Positions 1 to 8,646 of a stretch of 64,000 bases of DNA are shown here, piece after piece. This stretch comes from Oceanobacillus jeddahensis (lineage in GTDB: Bacteria > Bacillota > Bacilli > Bacillales > Amphibacillaceae), in contig NZ_CCDM010000003.1 of NCBI RefSeq assembly GCF_000750635.1, positions 459,121-523,120 of the forward strand, read 5' to 3'. Position 1 is the first letter of the stretch. The number at the start of each line of letters is the position of its first letter. Under the pieces are notes generated by a model that was not told the DNA's origin, ran no database searches, and saw only the letters and a program-made list of their open reading frames with translations. Position numbers and translations under genes: made by a program.

Positions 1-180
1 AGAATCGCCTTCTCCTTTTGTATTAACAGCTCCATTAATACCGCCTTGCGCACATACAGAGTGAGAACGCTTTACAGGTACGATAGAAAATAAATCTACT
101 TTTACTCCTGCTTCAGCAGCTTTAATTGTAGCCATCAATCCGGCTAAACCGCCGCCAACTACAGCAACTTTTTTACTCAT
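1..180 (-). CDS. sdhA: Succinate dehydrogenase flavoprotein subunit (N-terminal 60 residues, runs off the window)
   Basis: The reverse strand from 180 down to base 1 encodes the first 60 residues of the FAD-carrying subunit of succinate dehydrogenase, which oxidises succinate to fumarate at the inner face of the membrane. Visible: MSKKVAVVGGGLAGLMAT, the dinucleotide-binding GxGxxG-type loop, followed by the HSVCAQGGINGA segment that carries the conserved His for covalent FAD attachment. It lies 35 bases after sdhC on the same strand, the usual sdhC-sdhA-sdhB order. The gene is cut by the window edge, so nothing can be said about its C-terminus. Confidence 0.95.
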   Translation of the reverse strand, partial: MSKKVAVVGGGLAGLMATIKAAEAGVKVDLFSIVPVKRSHSVCAQGGINGAVNTKGEGDS

Positions 181-215
181 TCGTTAGCTCACTCCTTCTT
201 TCATTCCATTACCAT

Positions 216-836
216 TTAAACACCATATGCGAATGCCAGTAATGATCTCACCCCTAAATAACTGACTGCAAAAAAGACAATCAGACATACATACGTAGAT
301 ATGCGCTGTGACTTTGGTGTTTGTGTAATTCCCCATGTTACCAGGAAGCTCCATAAACCATTTGAGAAATGGAATACAGCCGAGATGACACCAAGCAAAT
401 AAAATATAAACATTGGTGTGCTGGTCAAAATGCCTTCCATCAGACTATAGTTGACATCGACATTCCCTAAACCAACCTGAACGCGCGTTTCCCAAATATG
501 CCATGCGATAAAAATCACAAGGAAAATACCAGTAAAACGCTGTAATGCGAACATCCAGTTACGGAAAAAGCCGTAACGACGCGTACTGTATCTGGACGTA
601 ATAACAATATACACACCCAGAACCGCATGGAATAGGATTGGCAGATAGATTACTAACGTCTCTATCAGCAATACAAATGGTAATTCATGCATAAAGCCGG
701 CTGCCGCGTTAAATGCTTCTTCCCCATACACAGCAAGATGATTAATAAATAAATGTTGTACCAGGAAAATACCAATTGGCACAACTCCCAGTAACGAATG
801 TAGTCTTCTAAAGAAGAACTCACGTTGCTCTGCCAT
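216..836 (-). CDS. sdhC: Succinate dehydrogenase cytochrome b558 subunit
   Basis: Membrane anchor of succinate:menaquinone reductase, 206 residues with about five hydrophobic helices and several His residues within them (for example RLHSLLG, VQHLFINH, LFHAVLG, IAWHIWE) that in this family ligate two haem b groups. The start is set at MAEQREFFFRR (ATG ending at 836) because AAAGGGGGG sits 5-6 bases upstream. The frame stays open for 35 more codons upstream, but these have no ribosome site and read through the promoter region. The length matches the about 202 residues of the B. subtilis protein. It is the first gene of the sdhCAB operon. Confidence 0.95.
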   Translation of the reverse strand: MAEQREFFFRRLHSLLGVVPIGIFLVQHLFINHLAVYGEEAFNAAAGFMHELPFVLLIETLVIYLPILFHAVLGVYIVITSRYSTRRYGFFRNWMFALQRFTGIFLVIFIAWHIWETRVQVGLGNVDVNYSLMEGILTSTPMFIFYLLGVISAVFHFSNGLWSFLVTWGITQTPKSQRISTYVCLIVFFAVSYLGVRSLLAFAYGV

Positions 837-871
837 GTTTACCCCCCTTTGAAACGTATTCCAAAAATATA

Positions 872-901
872 TGTATACTATAAAAATAAAGCGCTTTACA
901 A
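872..901 (-). promoter_or_regulatory. Putative sdhCAB promoter overlapping a cre-like palindrome
   Basis: On the reverse strand a -35-like TTGTAA (896-901) and a -10-like TATACA (872-877) are 18 bases apart, about 36 bases before the sdhC start. The 12-bp palindrome TAAAGCGCTTTA (887-898) lies across the -35. Its centre matches the CcpA cre consensus but the outer TG/CA bases do not, so carbon catabolite control is only a suggestion. Confidence 0.4.
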
Positions 902-941
902 AAATGTAAATTTTTATTTTATATAGTACAGCCAATAACAT

Positions 942-1379
942 CTATTATTGTACTTCTTACAAGATAAAGCGTCAAGAATTCCCGACCGCGTTCTTTAATA
1001 AAGTAAAGAAGTTTCAAGCTCAAAACTTTTTCAAGCTAAGAGAAACGATATAATGATAGTATGTTTTATATGCAGCTTATATAAAACCATACTAAATTAC
1101 TAGAAAAAGATTTAGAAAAATCGTTCGTGATGTTATTATAATAGAAGTATTTAACTTCGTATGTAATAAAGAAAAACTGGTTTTCATGAGAAGAGACTCT
1201 TGGAGTAAATTTTGCTTTCTTATACTTTTTATATTTTCTTAGAGAATAACAAACGAAAAACATCTTTTATGTATATTGCTCTAAAAGCAAAAAGAAATTG
1301 ACTTCAATACTTGCTAATTAATAAACAACCATAGATAATAACCATAGACATTCAATACGAACGAAGCAGGAAGGAAAGG
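942..1379. other. Gene-free divergent region between sdhC and yslB
   Basis: About 440 AT-rich bases hold no credible gene. Short open frames on both strands lack ribosome sites. The only structure seen is an imperfect palindrome at 1058-1093 (arms AGTATG-TTTTATAT and its complement), which could be an old terminator or a protein site. A good Shine-Dalgarno for yslB ends the stretch. Confidence 0.5.
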
Positions 1380-1832
1380 ATGAAAGTAGTGTTAAAGTAC
1401 GGCAGTAATCAAAAATTAGATGTAAATGAACTGGAACAATTACATAGTGATGGAGCAGGATATGATATTTTACGATATATTGGTTTACCTGAACTATTCG
1501 GTGAAGAAAAAGAAACATTACTTTACTTTTTAGGTAGAAATTTAGCACGTAAATTTGAATTTAATAGTCTGGAAGATTTAAGTTTATTTTTTGAAAAGAT
1601 GGGGCTTGGAGCATTGGACCTGGCAAAGGATAAAAAAAATATAAAAACCTTTTACCTCTTATCTGATGCGATTGTTACGAAATTAAAATCAAATATAGAG
1701 ACCGATTTTCGATTAGAAGCAGGAATCGTTGCTGAAGCACTCCAGCAATTAGAAGGGGTAGATTGTGAATGCCTTGAATCCGTCAATCGGCGTCTAAAAC
1801 AAATTGAATTCACCGTTTATATACAAGATTAA
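1380..1832 (+). CDS. yslB: YslB family protein (DUF2507)
   Basis: 150-residue soluble protein. The pattern GAGYDILRYIGLPELFGEE near residues 26-44, followed by an alternating alpha/beta region ending in EFTVYIQD, is that of YslB, a small conserved Bacillaceae protein of unknown role in the 4-vinyl reductase (V4R)-like fold group. AGGAAGGAAAGG precedes the ATG. In B. subtilis the same gene lies beside sdhC, which supports the call; the aspartokinase gene lysC found near there in B. subtilis is absent here. It is on the strand opposite to sdhC and uvrC, so it is probably transcribed alone. Confidence 0.85.
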   Translation: MKVVLKYGSNQKLDVNELEQLHSDGAGYDILRYIGLPELFGEEKETLLYFLGRNLARKFEFNSLEDLSLFFEKMGLGALDLAKDKKNIKTFYLLSDAIVTKLKSNIETDFRLEAGIVAEALQQLEGVDCECLESVNRRLKQIEFTVYIQD

Positions 1833-1937
1833 TCATCTTCTAAACCAAAGAATAAGAAATAAAGTAACCAAGTTATCTACTATAGAAATCACGTATAAAC
1901 TACTATATAATTATGTATACATGCCGAATTGGCCATA

Positions 1938-1978
1938 AAAAAAGATCGCGAAACTTATTCTATTTCACGATCTTTTTT
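1938..1978 (-). terminator. Rho-independent terminator of uvrC
   Basis: Perfect 11-bp arms AAAAAAGATCG (1938-1948) and CGATCTTTTTT (1968-1978) surround the uvrC stop codon. With A and T runs on both sides it could also stop transcripts leaving yslB. Confidence 0.75.
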
Positions 1979-3760
1979 CTCTGTTTCCTGCTCTTTTAAA
2001 TGTTTAATAATTTCTGTCGCAATATTTTTTGGAACACCAATTTTACGCATTTCCTCTAAAGAAGCGTTTTTTATCTCTTCTACCGATTTGAAATGGGTCA
2101 GCAACAGTTTGCGCCGTTTTTCTCCAACACCAGGAATACGATCAAGCTCTGATTGAAACAACCCTTTTCCTCTTAATTGTCTGTGAAAAGTAATGGCAAA
2201 GCGGTGCACTTCATCTTGTATCCGTTGCACTAAATAAAAAGCCTGCGACTGCCGTTTTAAAGGAATTACTTCCGGAGGATCTCCGTATAATAGTTCACTT
2301 GTTTTATGTCTATCATCTTTTGCAAGGCCGGCAAGTGGAATGCTTAAACCAAGCTCATTTTCTAGTACATCTGCCGCTGATGACATTTGTCCCTTTCCCC
2401 CGTCGACAATAATTAAATCCGGTAAAGGAAGGTCCTCGCGAAGCACCCTTGTATAACGCCTGCGTATAACTTCCCGCATGGTGTCATAATCATCTGGTCC
2501 TTCGACATCTTTAATTTTATATTTCCGATACTCTTTTTTATTTGGTTTTCCATCCTCAAAAACAATCATTGCTGATACAGGATCTGTTCCTTGAATATTC
2601 GAATTATCAAACGCTTCAATTCGACGAGGCATCTCTATGTTTAGGTAATTACCTAAATCTTCTATCGCTTGATACGTTCTTTCTTCATCGCGCTCAATTA
2701 ATTGAAATTTTTCATCCAAAGCAATCTTTGCATTCTTCTCAGCTAATTCTACCATTTCTTTTTTGCGGCCACGAAGTGGTGTATGAACATTAATTTCAAG
2801 CAATTTTTCCAGTATATCATCATCTATCCCTATAGGAACAAGTACTTGCTTTGGTTTCAAATGATTTTCCTGCAAATAAAATCGAGCAATAAAGCTAATA
2901 ATCGTTTCTTCTGCACTATCGTAAAATGGAAATATACTGACATCACGTTCAATCAATTTTCCTTGTCGGATAAAAAAGACCTGAACACACATCCATCCCT
3001 TATCATAGCTATACCCAAAAACATCTCTATTCACTAAATCATTTGCAGCCATTTTCTGCTGTTCCATCGTTGCGTCAATATGCTGAATTGTATCTCTTAG
3101 CTCTTTCGCTCTTTCAAAATTCAATACTTCACTTGCTTCAGTCATTTCGTTTGTCAAACGATTACGGATTTCTTTAAAACCGCCATGTAAAAAAGAGGTG
3201 ATTTCTTGAACAATTTCTTGATACGTTTCTTTGGAAGGCGGGTTTTTACTGCAAGCTAAGCATTGTCCCATATGATAATAGAGACACGGTCTGCCAGGAG
3301 GATTATTGCATTTCCTAAGCGGATAAATACGATCCAAAAGCTTTTTCGTTTCTCTTGCCGCAATCACGTTCGGGTAAGGTCCAAAGTACTTTCCCTTGTC
3401 TTTTTTCAGCTGTCTAGTAACAATTAACCGCGGATGCCGCTCTGAAGTTATTTTTAAATAAGGATATGATTTATCATCTTTCAACATAACGTTATATTTA
3501 GGGTCATACTTTTTAATTAAATTCATTTCTAAAATAAGTGCTTCTATCTCAGATGACGTAACCATATATTCAAAATCCGCAATATCCTGTACCAGGCGTT
3601 GTGTTTTCCGGTCATTTGCCCCACGAAAGTAAGAACGGACACGATTCCTTAATTTTTTTGACTTCCCTACATAAATAATCGTTCCATGTTTATCCTTCAT
3701 CAAATAACAGCCCGGCTGCATAGGAAGGATAGACAGCTTTTTTTCAATTGCTTCTTTCAT
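1955..3760 (-). CDS. uvrC: Excinuclease ABC subunit C
   Basis: Nuclease subunit of the UvrABC nucleotide excision repair complex; it cuts the damaged strand on both sides of the lesion. Over 601 residues the domains appear in order: GIY-YIG nuclease (about residues 12-95, with GCYLMKD and [18 protein letters not shown]), a Cys-rich linker ([20 protein letters not shown]), a UVR/UvrB-binding motif near 200-235, the RNase H-like nuclease ([27 protein letters not shown]), and a C-terminal helix-hairpin-helix pair ([16 protein letters not shown]). The length is normal. It lies downstream of trxA on the same strand with 136 bases between them. Confidence 0.97.
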   Translation of the reverse strand: MKEAIEKKLSILPMQPGCYLMKDKHGTIIYVGKSKKLRNRVRSYFRGANDRKTQRLVQDIADFEYMVTSSEIEALILEMNLIKKYDPKYNVMLKDDKSYPYLKITSERHPRLIVTRQLKKDKGKYFGPYPNVIAARETKKLLDRIYPLRKCNNPPGRPCLYYHMGQCLACSKNPPSKETYQEIVQEITSFLHGGFKEIRNRLTNEMTEASEVLNFERAKELRDTIQHIDATMEQQKMAANDLVNRDVFGYSYDKGWMCVQVFFIRQGKLIERDVSIFPFYDSAEETIISFIARFYLQENHLKPKQVLVPIGIDDDILEKLLEINVHTPLRGRKKEMVELAEKNAKIALDEKFQLIERDEERTYQAIEDLGNYLNIEMPRRIEAFDNSNIQGTDPVSAMIVFEDGKPNKKEYRKYKIKDVEGPDDYDTMREVIRRRYTRVLREDLPLPDLIIVDGGKGQMSSAADVLENELGLSIPLAGLAKDDRHKTSELLYGDPPEVIPLKRQSQAFYLVQRIQDEVHRFAITFHRQLRGKGLFQSELDRIPGVGEKRRKLLLTHFKSVEEIKNASLEEMRKIGVPKNIATEIIKHLKEQETEKKDREIE

Positions 3761-3788
3761 ACTATAACCAGCCCTTTATGCATCAGAA

Positions 3789-3882
3789 AATCCCTTCTCA
3801 TCTGCTTGATGAAAAAGGGATTCTCTTTTTTCTAATAAACAATCAAAGAATCCGTTTTATTATATAATATCATAATAAAACG
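3789..3882 (-). repeat. Two inverted repeats in the trxA-uvrC gap
   Basis: AATCCCTT (3789-3796) pairs with AAGGGATT (3815-3822), followed by TTTTC on the reverse strand, a weak terminator shape. A second, perfect 11-bp pair, CGTTTTATTAT (3853-3863) and ATAATAAAACG (3872-3882), sits 14 bases after the trxA stop. One may end the trxA transcript before uvrC. Confidence 0.5.
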
Positions 3883-3896
3883 AATATTTGACTTTA

Positions 3897-4211
3897 TCAG
3901 GCATGTTTATTAATTAAATCAGTTAATGCCTCTTTAGGTTGGAAACCAATAACTTGGTCTACCACTTCTCCATCTTTGAATAAAAGAAGTGTCGGGATAC
4001 TCATTACACCGAATTTCCCTGCTGTCTCTTGGTTTTCATCAACATCTAATTTGACGATCTGTACTTTTTCTTCCATTTCTCCATCAATTTCTTCTAAAAC
4101 TGGAGCAATCATTTTACAAGGTCCACACCATGGTGCCCAGAAATCAACAAGTACAAGACCTTTTGACGTCTCTTCTGTAAAGTTTTGATCTGTTGCATGT
4201 TTAATTGCCAT
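3897..4211 (-). CDS. trxA: Thioredoxin
   Basis: General cytosolic protein disulfide reductase, recycled by thioredoxin reductase. It has 104 residues with the WCGPC active site (Cys29 and Cys32) and the conserved cis-Pro segment SIPTLLLF, and full family length. The upstream AAGGAGG-type site fixes the ATG at 4211. The reverse strand upstream holds AT-rich promoter-like hexamers (TTGTTC and TATACT, 18 apart, about 4260-4310). In B. subtilis trxA follows etfA closely. Here an 814-bp repeat element has been inserted between them, so trxA must rely on its own promoter. Confidence 0.97.
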   Translation of the reverse strand: MAIKHATDQNFTEETSKGLVLVDFWAPWCGPCKMIAPVLEEIDGEMEEKVQIVKLDVDENQETAGKFGVMSIPTLLLFKDGEVVDQVIGFQPKEALTDLINKHA

Positions 4212-4399
4212 TCATTTTACCTCCTTAAAACATCATACAGCTTATCATAAGCTTAGTATGAGTATATCACCGTATAAGTATACTGTATAATAGTTTGCTT
4301 GAACAAGTGTAAACTAACCTTTAAAAGGTCTGTATCATAATATCTCACAGACCTTTTATATCACATTTGAAAATATATTGCACGAATATTTCTTTAACC

Positions 4400-5213
4400 A
4401 TCAACTTTCGCACCTTAAAAAGTAACTTCTTTTCCATAGAAACAGGGGTTGATTGTTTCTCCCCTACATCAGTTGACAAAGGTGAGAAGGTGAAGAGTAA
4501 AAATACCGCTGCGGCGGACCGTTTTGCTTTCCTAGGGGCACGCTCTTCAGCTAACTTTTGCCAAGAAGAACGCTTGGCAAAAGTGGATCTTCAGACGGTG
4601 CTGATCCCACAGGAGTCAAAACGGTCCGCCTCCGCTAGTCAGATATTCTATACGTGAAATAGCAGAACAATAAAAAATAGATCAGACAGAACATATTTTT
4701 TATGCTGCATGGTAAAAGTTCCGCCAAGATTACTTTCTGTGCATGAAAGTTATTCCTGATGTTAATTATTCATACTGTTTTGATTCGAACTGCTAAACCA
4801 ACCATTTGAAATAACGGAATGATCGTGTCATCTAGCAATAGAGAAACTATTTCGTCCAACCCAACAGGATGTTATTTCTTATATTCGCTGTAGAATCCTA
4901 ACTAAGCGGAGGCCAACCATGCAGACTCCTATGGGAACAGGGCGAGCTGAAGATCCACTTGAAAAGCGGTCTTCTTTTCAAGTTAGCTGAAGCCGTCCCC
5001 ATGGCAGACTAAGAACGCAACGTCCTGTTGCAACGTCTGCACTAGTACGTCCTGTACGTCCTGTACGTCGGAAAGCGGAGTGGTTGGCTAGAGCGGAGCT
5101 GTGCACTATCATTCGTTCAAAAAAAGCTGATTTAACTAAAAAGCAAGCATAATAAAGAAGAACTTGATAATCCTGAAACAGCAAGATATATATGCTTAGG
5201 TGTGAAAATTGAG
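4400..5213 (+). mobile_element. MITE-like element, copy A (814 bp)
   Basis: Non-coding element bounded by terminal inverted repeats: left TCAACTTTCGCACCTTAA, right end (reverse complement) TCAATTTTCACACCTAAG. It is flanked by an exact 7-bp direct repeat TTTAACC at 4393-4399 and 5214-5220. Inside is a nested palindrome: perfect 14-bp arms at 4513-4526 and 4617-4630 enclose 12-bp arms at 4554-4565 and 4573-4584. A second palindrome lies near 4950-5000, and a reversed cassette at 5003-5071 contains repeated TACGTCCTG units. No frame looks coding. It sits 2 bases from the etfA stop. Four relatives occur in this window. Confidence 0.8.
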
Positions 5214-5222
5214 TTTAACCCT

Positions 5223-6197
5223 TTATACTTTTACTTTTTTTATTTCTTCGATGAGCAGAGGAATGACTTCAAATAAATCTCCCACAATACCATAATCGGC
5301 AATATTAAAAATATTTGATTCTGCATCTTTATTGATAGCAACAATCACTTTTGAATTAGACATCCCTGCTAAATGCTGAATTGCACCTGAAATACCTACA
5401 GCAATATATAAATCAGGGGTTACGACTTTTCCAGTCTGCCCAATTTGAAGTGCATAATCGCAGTAGTCCGCATCACAAGCTCCCCTGGAAGCACCTACAG
5501 CACCCCCCAATACTTCTGCAAGTTCATAAAGTGGTTTAAATCCATCCGCACTCTTTACCCCTCTGCCCCCTGCTACAATAACATTTGCTTCCGACAGATC
5601 AACACCATCAGAGGCTTTTCGCACAACATCTTTAACAATCGTACGTAAATCTTTAATATCCACATCTTTTGCGCTCACATCACCAGATCTAGAATCATCT
5701 TTTTCAAGGGCAGCTATATTATTTGGGCGAATGGTTACAAATATAAAATCATCTTCAAACGCTTTCTTCTCAAATGCTTTTCCAGAATAAATAGGACGTA
5801 TAAATATACTGTTTTCTCCGTCTTGTTCTATAGCTACAACATCGGATATAAGGCCAGTAGATAGCCTGCTTGCAATTTTTGGTGTTAAATCTTTGCCAAT
5901 GGATGTATGTCCCATCACGATTCCTTTTGGAGATAATTCATCAATAATTTCTAAAAGCGCCTGTCCATACCCTTCCGATGTATACGTTTTCAAATTTTCA
6001 TGTGTAACGGTGATGACACTGTCAGCTCCATAAGCAATCAGCTCTTCTCCTGCGCTTGTCAAATCGCTGTCACTTAATAAAACTCCTACAATTTCAGCAT
6101 CTTGGTCAATTTGTCTCGCTGCTGCAATTGCCTCAAAAGAAACATTTCTTATATCATTATCTCTTACTTCTCCAACCACTAGTAACTTGTCACTCAT
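5223..6197 (-). CDS. etfA: Electron transfer flavoprotein alpha subunit
   Basis: FAD-binding alpha subunit of ETF, which takes electrons from acyl-CoA dehydrogenases and passes them to the membrane quinone pool. The 324 residues show an N-terminal alpha/beta domain and the C-terminal FAD domain: VAGGRGVKS, GASRGACDADYC, QIGQTGKVVTPDLYIAVGISGAIQHLAGM, and the AINKDAESNIFNIADYGIVGD signature. It follows etfB by 38 bases with a good AAAGGGG site. Last gene of the fadR-fadB-etfB-etfA run. No terminator of its own is seen, but the palindromic element that starts right after the stop could do this work. Confidence 0.96.
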   Translation of the reverse strand: MSDKLLVVGEVRDNDIRNVSFEAIAAARQIDQDAEIVGVLLSDSDLTSAGEELIAYGADSVITVTHENLKTYTSEGYGQALLEIIDELSPKGIVMGHTSIGKDLTPKIASRLSTGLISDVVAIEQDGENSIFIRPIYSGKAFEKKAFEDDFIFVTIRPNNIAALEKDDSRSGDVSAKDVDIKDLRTIVKDVVRKASDGVDLSEANVIVAGGRGVKSADGFKPLYELAEVLGGAVGASRGACDADYCDYALQIGQTGKVVTPDLYIAVGISGAIQHLAGMSNSKVIVAINKDAESNIFNIADYGIVGDLFEVIPLLIEEIKKVKV

Positions 6198-6235
6198 TGT
6201 TATAATCCCCTTTCACTTTCAGCTGATCATTCTAT

Positions 6236-7009
6236 TTAGAGTACTTTTTTGTCATTTTTTAATAAGGAAACAAGTTCTTTCACCTGATCCTCTATTTCTC
6301 CCTCTAACACCTTACCTGCTTCTTTTTCAGGAGGAAGATAAATATCAACTGTTTTTGTTTTTGCTTCCACATCATCTTCATCCAGATCTAAATCATCAAT
6401 TTCTAATTCTTCAAGCGGTTTTTTCTTCGCTTTCATAATACCTGGTAAGGACGGATAACGCGGATCATTTAACCCTTGTTGACATGTAACTAATATTGGC
6501 GGACTGGTTTCGATAATTTCTACGTCACCTTCCACGTCTTTTTCAATCGATACTGAATCACCATCGATAGACAGGCTGGTTATCGTTGTAACGCAAGAAA
6601 TCCCTAAAAGCTCAGCAAGTCTTGGTCCGACCTGGCCGCTTGCTTCATCAATAGCGACGTTTCCTGCTAAAATCAAATCAGCTTCCTTTTCTTCAAAAAA
6701 TGCTTCTAAAATTTTAGCGGTTGTAAATTGGTCCCCATCTTCCAGGTCTTCTTCCGTATTAATGAGAACAGCTTTATCTGCTCCCATTGCAAGTGCTGTC
6801 CGAAGCTGTTTTTCAGAATCTTCGTCACCAATCGTTACAACTGTTACTTCCCCGCCATGCTGATCTCTTTGTACAATAGCTTCTTCTACCGCATATTCAT
6901 CATAAGGATTAATAATGAATTCTGCACCATCATCTTCAATTCTTCCATCTTGAACAGTAATTTTTTCCTCTGTATCAAACGTTTTTTTCAATAATACATA
7001 AATATTCAT
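6236..7009 (-). CDS. etfB: Electron transfer flavoprotein beta subunit
   Basis: Beta subunit of ETF, pairing with EtfA and holding AMP. 257 residues, standard length. Family features: NPYDEYAVEEAIVQRD near residues 35-50, the ETF beta signature region VAIDEASGQVGPRLAELLG around 120, and the C-terminal SLPGIMKAKKKPLEELEIDDL arm that wraps EtfA. GGAGGAG precedes the ATG. Same strand and order as in the B. subtilis lcfA-fadR-fadB-etfB-etfA operon, 23 bases after fadB. Confidence 0.96.
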   Translation of the reverse strand: MNIYVLLKKTFDTEEKITVQDGRIEDDGAEFIINPYDEYAVEEAIVQRDQHGGEVTVVTIGDEDSEKQLRTALAMGADKAVLINTEEDLEDGDQFTTAKILEAFFEEKEADLILAGNVAIDEASGQVGPRLAELLGISCVTTITSLSIDGDSVSIEKDVEGDVEIIETSPPILVTCQQGLNDPRYPSLPGIMKAKKKPLEELEIDDLDLDEDDVEAKTKTVDIYLPPEKEAGKVLEGEIEDQVKELVSLLKNDKKVL

Positions 7010-7032
7010 ATCTTTCTCCTCCTGACTAAATT

Positions 7033-7806
7033 CTATCTATCTTGAAAGTTAGCTGCTCTTTTTTCAATAAAAGCGCTTACACCTTCTTTAGCATCATAAG
7101 AGCCGAAGATTTCACCAAATAATCTAGCTTCCTGATTAACTCCTTCTTCAAATTGACTCGTATTTGCATAGGGGATTAACTGCATAATCCGATTGATTCC
7201 TAGCTTACTTTTTGCAGCAATTTTTCTAGCTAATTGATGAACTTCTTTTTCCAGCTTATCTGCTTCAAAAACCCGATTAACAAGTCCCCATTCTTTCGCT
7301 TGTTCGCCGGAAATGGGTTCTCCAGTTAAAATCATTTCATATGCTCTTGCATTCCCTATATAACGCGGCAAGCGCTGTGTTCCTGCAAAACCTGGAATAA
7401 TTCCTAAATTCATCTCTGGGAGCCCTATTTTTGCGTCAGCTGCAGCATACCTAATATGACAAGCCATTGCCAGCTCTAATCCTCCACCTAAAGCAGCACC
7501 ATGTATAGATGCGATGACTGGTAGCGGAAAATGCTCTACTCTATCAAAAATATCCTGGCCATTCTTCGCTAAGGTTTCATATTCTGATGCCTCTTGAAGA
7601 GAGGTAAATTCTTTAATATCTGCCCCGGCTGAGAAAAACTTACCTTCTCCTTGCAATACAACAACTTTGGCTTCATCTTCTTTTTCAATCTGTGTTAGTA
7701 ACTCATCTAATTTCGAAATAATCTTTTGAGACAATGCGTTAGCAGGAGGGCTTTTTATAGTTAAATAAGCAACCTTCTCCTCTACTTTTAAATCCAAAAC
7801 AGACAA
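7033..7806 (-). CDS. fadB: Enoyl-CoA hydratase (beta-oxidation)
   Basis: Crotonase-fold enzyme that hydrates trans-2-enoyl-CoA in fatty acid breakdown. 257 residues: FSAGADIKEF and HGAALGGGLELAMACHIRYA form the oxyanion hole and carry one catalytic Glu; GLPEMNLGIIPGFAGTQRLPR carries the second. The start is a TTG at 7806 with AAAGGGGTG seven bases upstream; no ATG is available near it. It sits between fadR and etfB, which identifies it as the operon's beta-oxidation hydratase rather than a menaquinone-type MenB. Confidence 0.92.
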   Translation of the reverse strand: MSVLDLKVEEKVAYLTIKSPPANALSQKIISKLDELLTQIEKEDEAKVVVLQGEGKFFSAGADIKEFTSLQEASEYETLAKNGQDIFDRVEHFPLPVIASIHGAALGGGLELAMACHIRYAAADAKIGLPEMNLGIIPGFAGTQRLPRYIGNARAYEMILTGEPISGEQAKEWGLVNRVFEADKLEKEVHQLARKIAAKSKLGINRIMQLIPYANTSQFEEGVNQEARLFGEIFGSYDAKEGVSAFIEKRAANFQDR

Positions 7807-7839
7807 AAACGATCACCCCTTTTATAGTTTGTTACCTAC

Positions 7840-8421
7840 TTATTTAGATAAAGCATTGACCAGCATTCTATGAACTTCAGGTACCATTTCAACGAGATTA
7901 TACTTCTGTTCTTTCATCACCCAATTTGTGACAATCTCATCAAGCGTTCCGAAAATCATTTGCCTGACTAAAGGTATATTCAGATCTTTGCCGAATTGAT
8001 GCTGCTCCATTCCTTTTTGAATAATACCATCTATTACTGTTAAATAAGGCTTCAAAACCTGATTAATCTGCAACCTCAAAGAAATATTTGATTGCCTTAA
8101 CTCAAGCTGGGTGACAATAGCCAAATAATAATCCGAAGATATCTGTCTAAAATGCATTTTGATTAAGGTATATAACTGATCGGAAGCAGCATCACTTTCT
8201 TCAATTGCTTTCGCTATCTGATTAATAAATTCCCCCATTTTGACTTCGAATAAAGACACAAGAATATGCTCTTTGTTCTTAAAATATAAATAAATGGTTC
8301 CGTCAGCTACATTCGCTTCCTTTGCTATTTTGGAAACTTGTGAGCCATGATATCCATTTTCAGCTATCACTTTTACAGCAGCTTCAATAATTTGATGATA
8401 TTTTGGTTTTTGATTCTTCAT
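7840..8421 (-). CDS. fadR: TetR family repressor of fatty acid degradation
   Basis: 193-residue TetR regulator. The N-terminal helix-turn-helix reads IIEAAVKVIAENGYHGSQVSKIAKEANVADGTIYLYFKNKEHIL (residues about 10-53); the rest is a helical ligand domain expected to bind long-chain acyl-CoA, the inducer of Bacillus FadR. AAGGAG lies 6 bases before the ATG. A near-consensus FadR operator sits just after the predicted transcription start of this gene, so the protein probably represses its own operon (fadR-fadB-etfB-etfA). Confidence 0.93.
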   Translation of the reverse strand: MKNQKPKYHQIIEAAVKVIAENGYHGSQVSKIAKEANVADGTIYLYFKNKEHILVSLFEVKMGEFINQIAKAIEESDAASDQLYTLIKMHFRQISSDYYLAIVTQLELRQSNISLRLQINQVLKPYLTVIDGIIQKGMEQHQFGKDLNIPLVRQMIFGTLDEIVTNWVMKEQKYNLVEMVPEVHRMLVNALSK

Positions 8422-8450
8422 GATTTACTCCTTGATTTCTTCATTAAAAA

Positions 8451-8504
8451 TGAGTGAATAGTCATTCATATTTTTAATATACATTCCCGGCTATTTAATG
8501 TCAA
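8451..8504 (-). promoter_or_regulatory. fadR operon promoter with FadR operator
   Basis: On the reverse strand TTGACA (8499-8504) and TATATT (8476-8481) are exactly 17 bases apart. The palindrome TGAGTGAATAGTCATTCA (8451-8468) follows at about +1 to +18. It differs at one position from the FadR site known from B. subtilis (TGAATGAMTANTCATTCA). Binding there would block transcription start. This is a strong prediction from sequence. Confidence 0.88.
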
Positions 8505-8646
8505 TCAAAAACTGTTTTATTTTAAAATTATTCCGTAAAAGCAAAATAGATTTTTTCTAAACTGGCATTTTCCGTTAACTTTGAAATTCAAACCATTTTT
8601 TTAATGGGTTATAAATAAATTAGGAAAAAGAAAAAGAGCACGAGGC

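Noticed and set aside
1066-1263. Reverse-strand frame of 65 codons upstream of sdhC
   Set aside because: No ribosome site, AT-driven composition (Phe, Tyr, Lys), and it covers the palindrome and promoter region.
4367-4657. Forward frame of 96 codons inside element copy A
   Set aside because: It runs through palindrome arms, lacks a start signal, and is not kept open in copies B to E.
4978-5184. Reverse-strand frame of 68 codons at the right end of copy A
   Set aside because: Made of palindrome and TACGTCCTG repeats; not preserved in other copies.
8591-8610. Hairpin AACCATT/AATGGGTT after the lcfA stop
   Set aside because: Short stem with no T-tract on the needed strand; not a convincing terminator.
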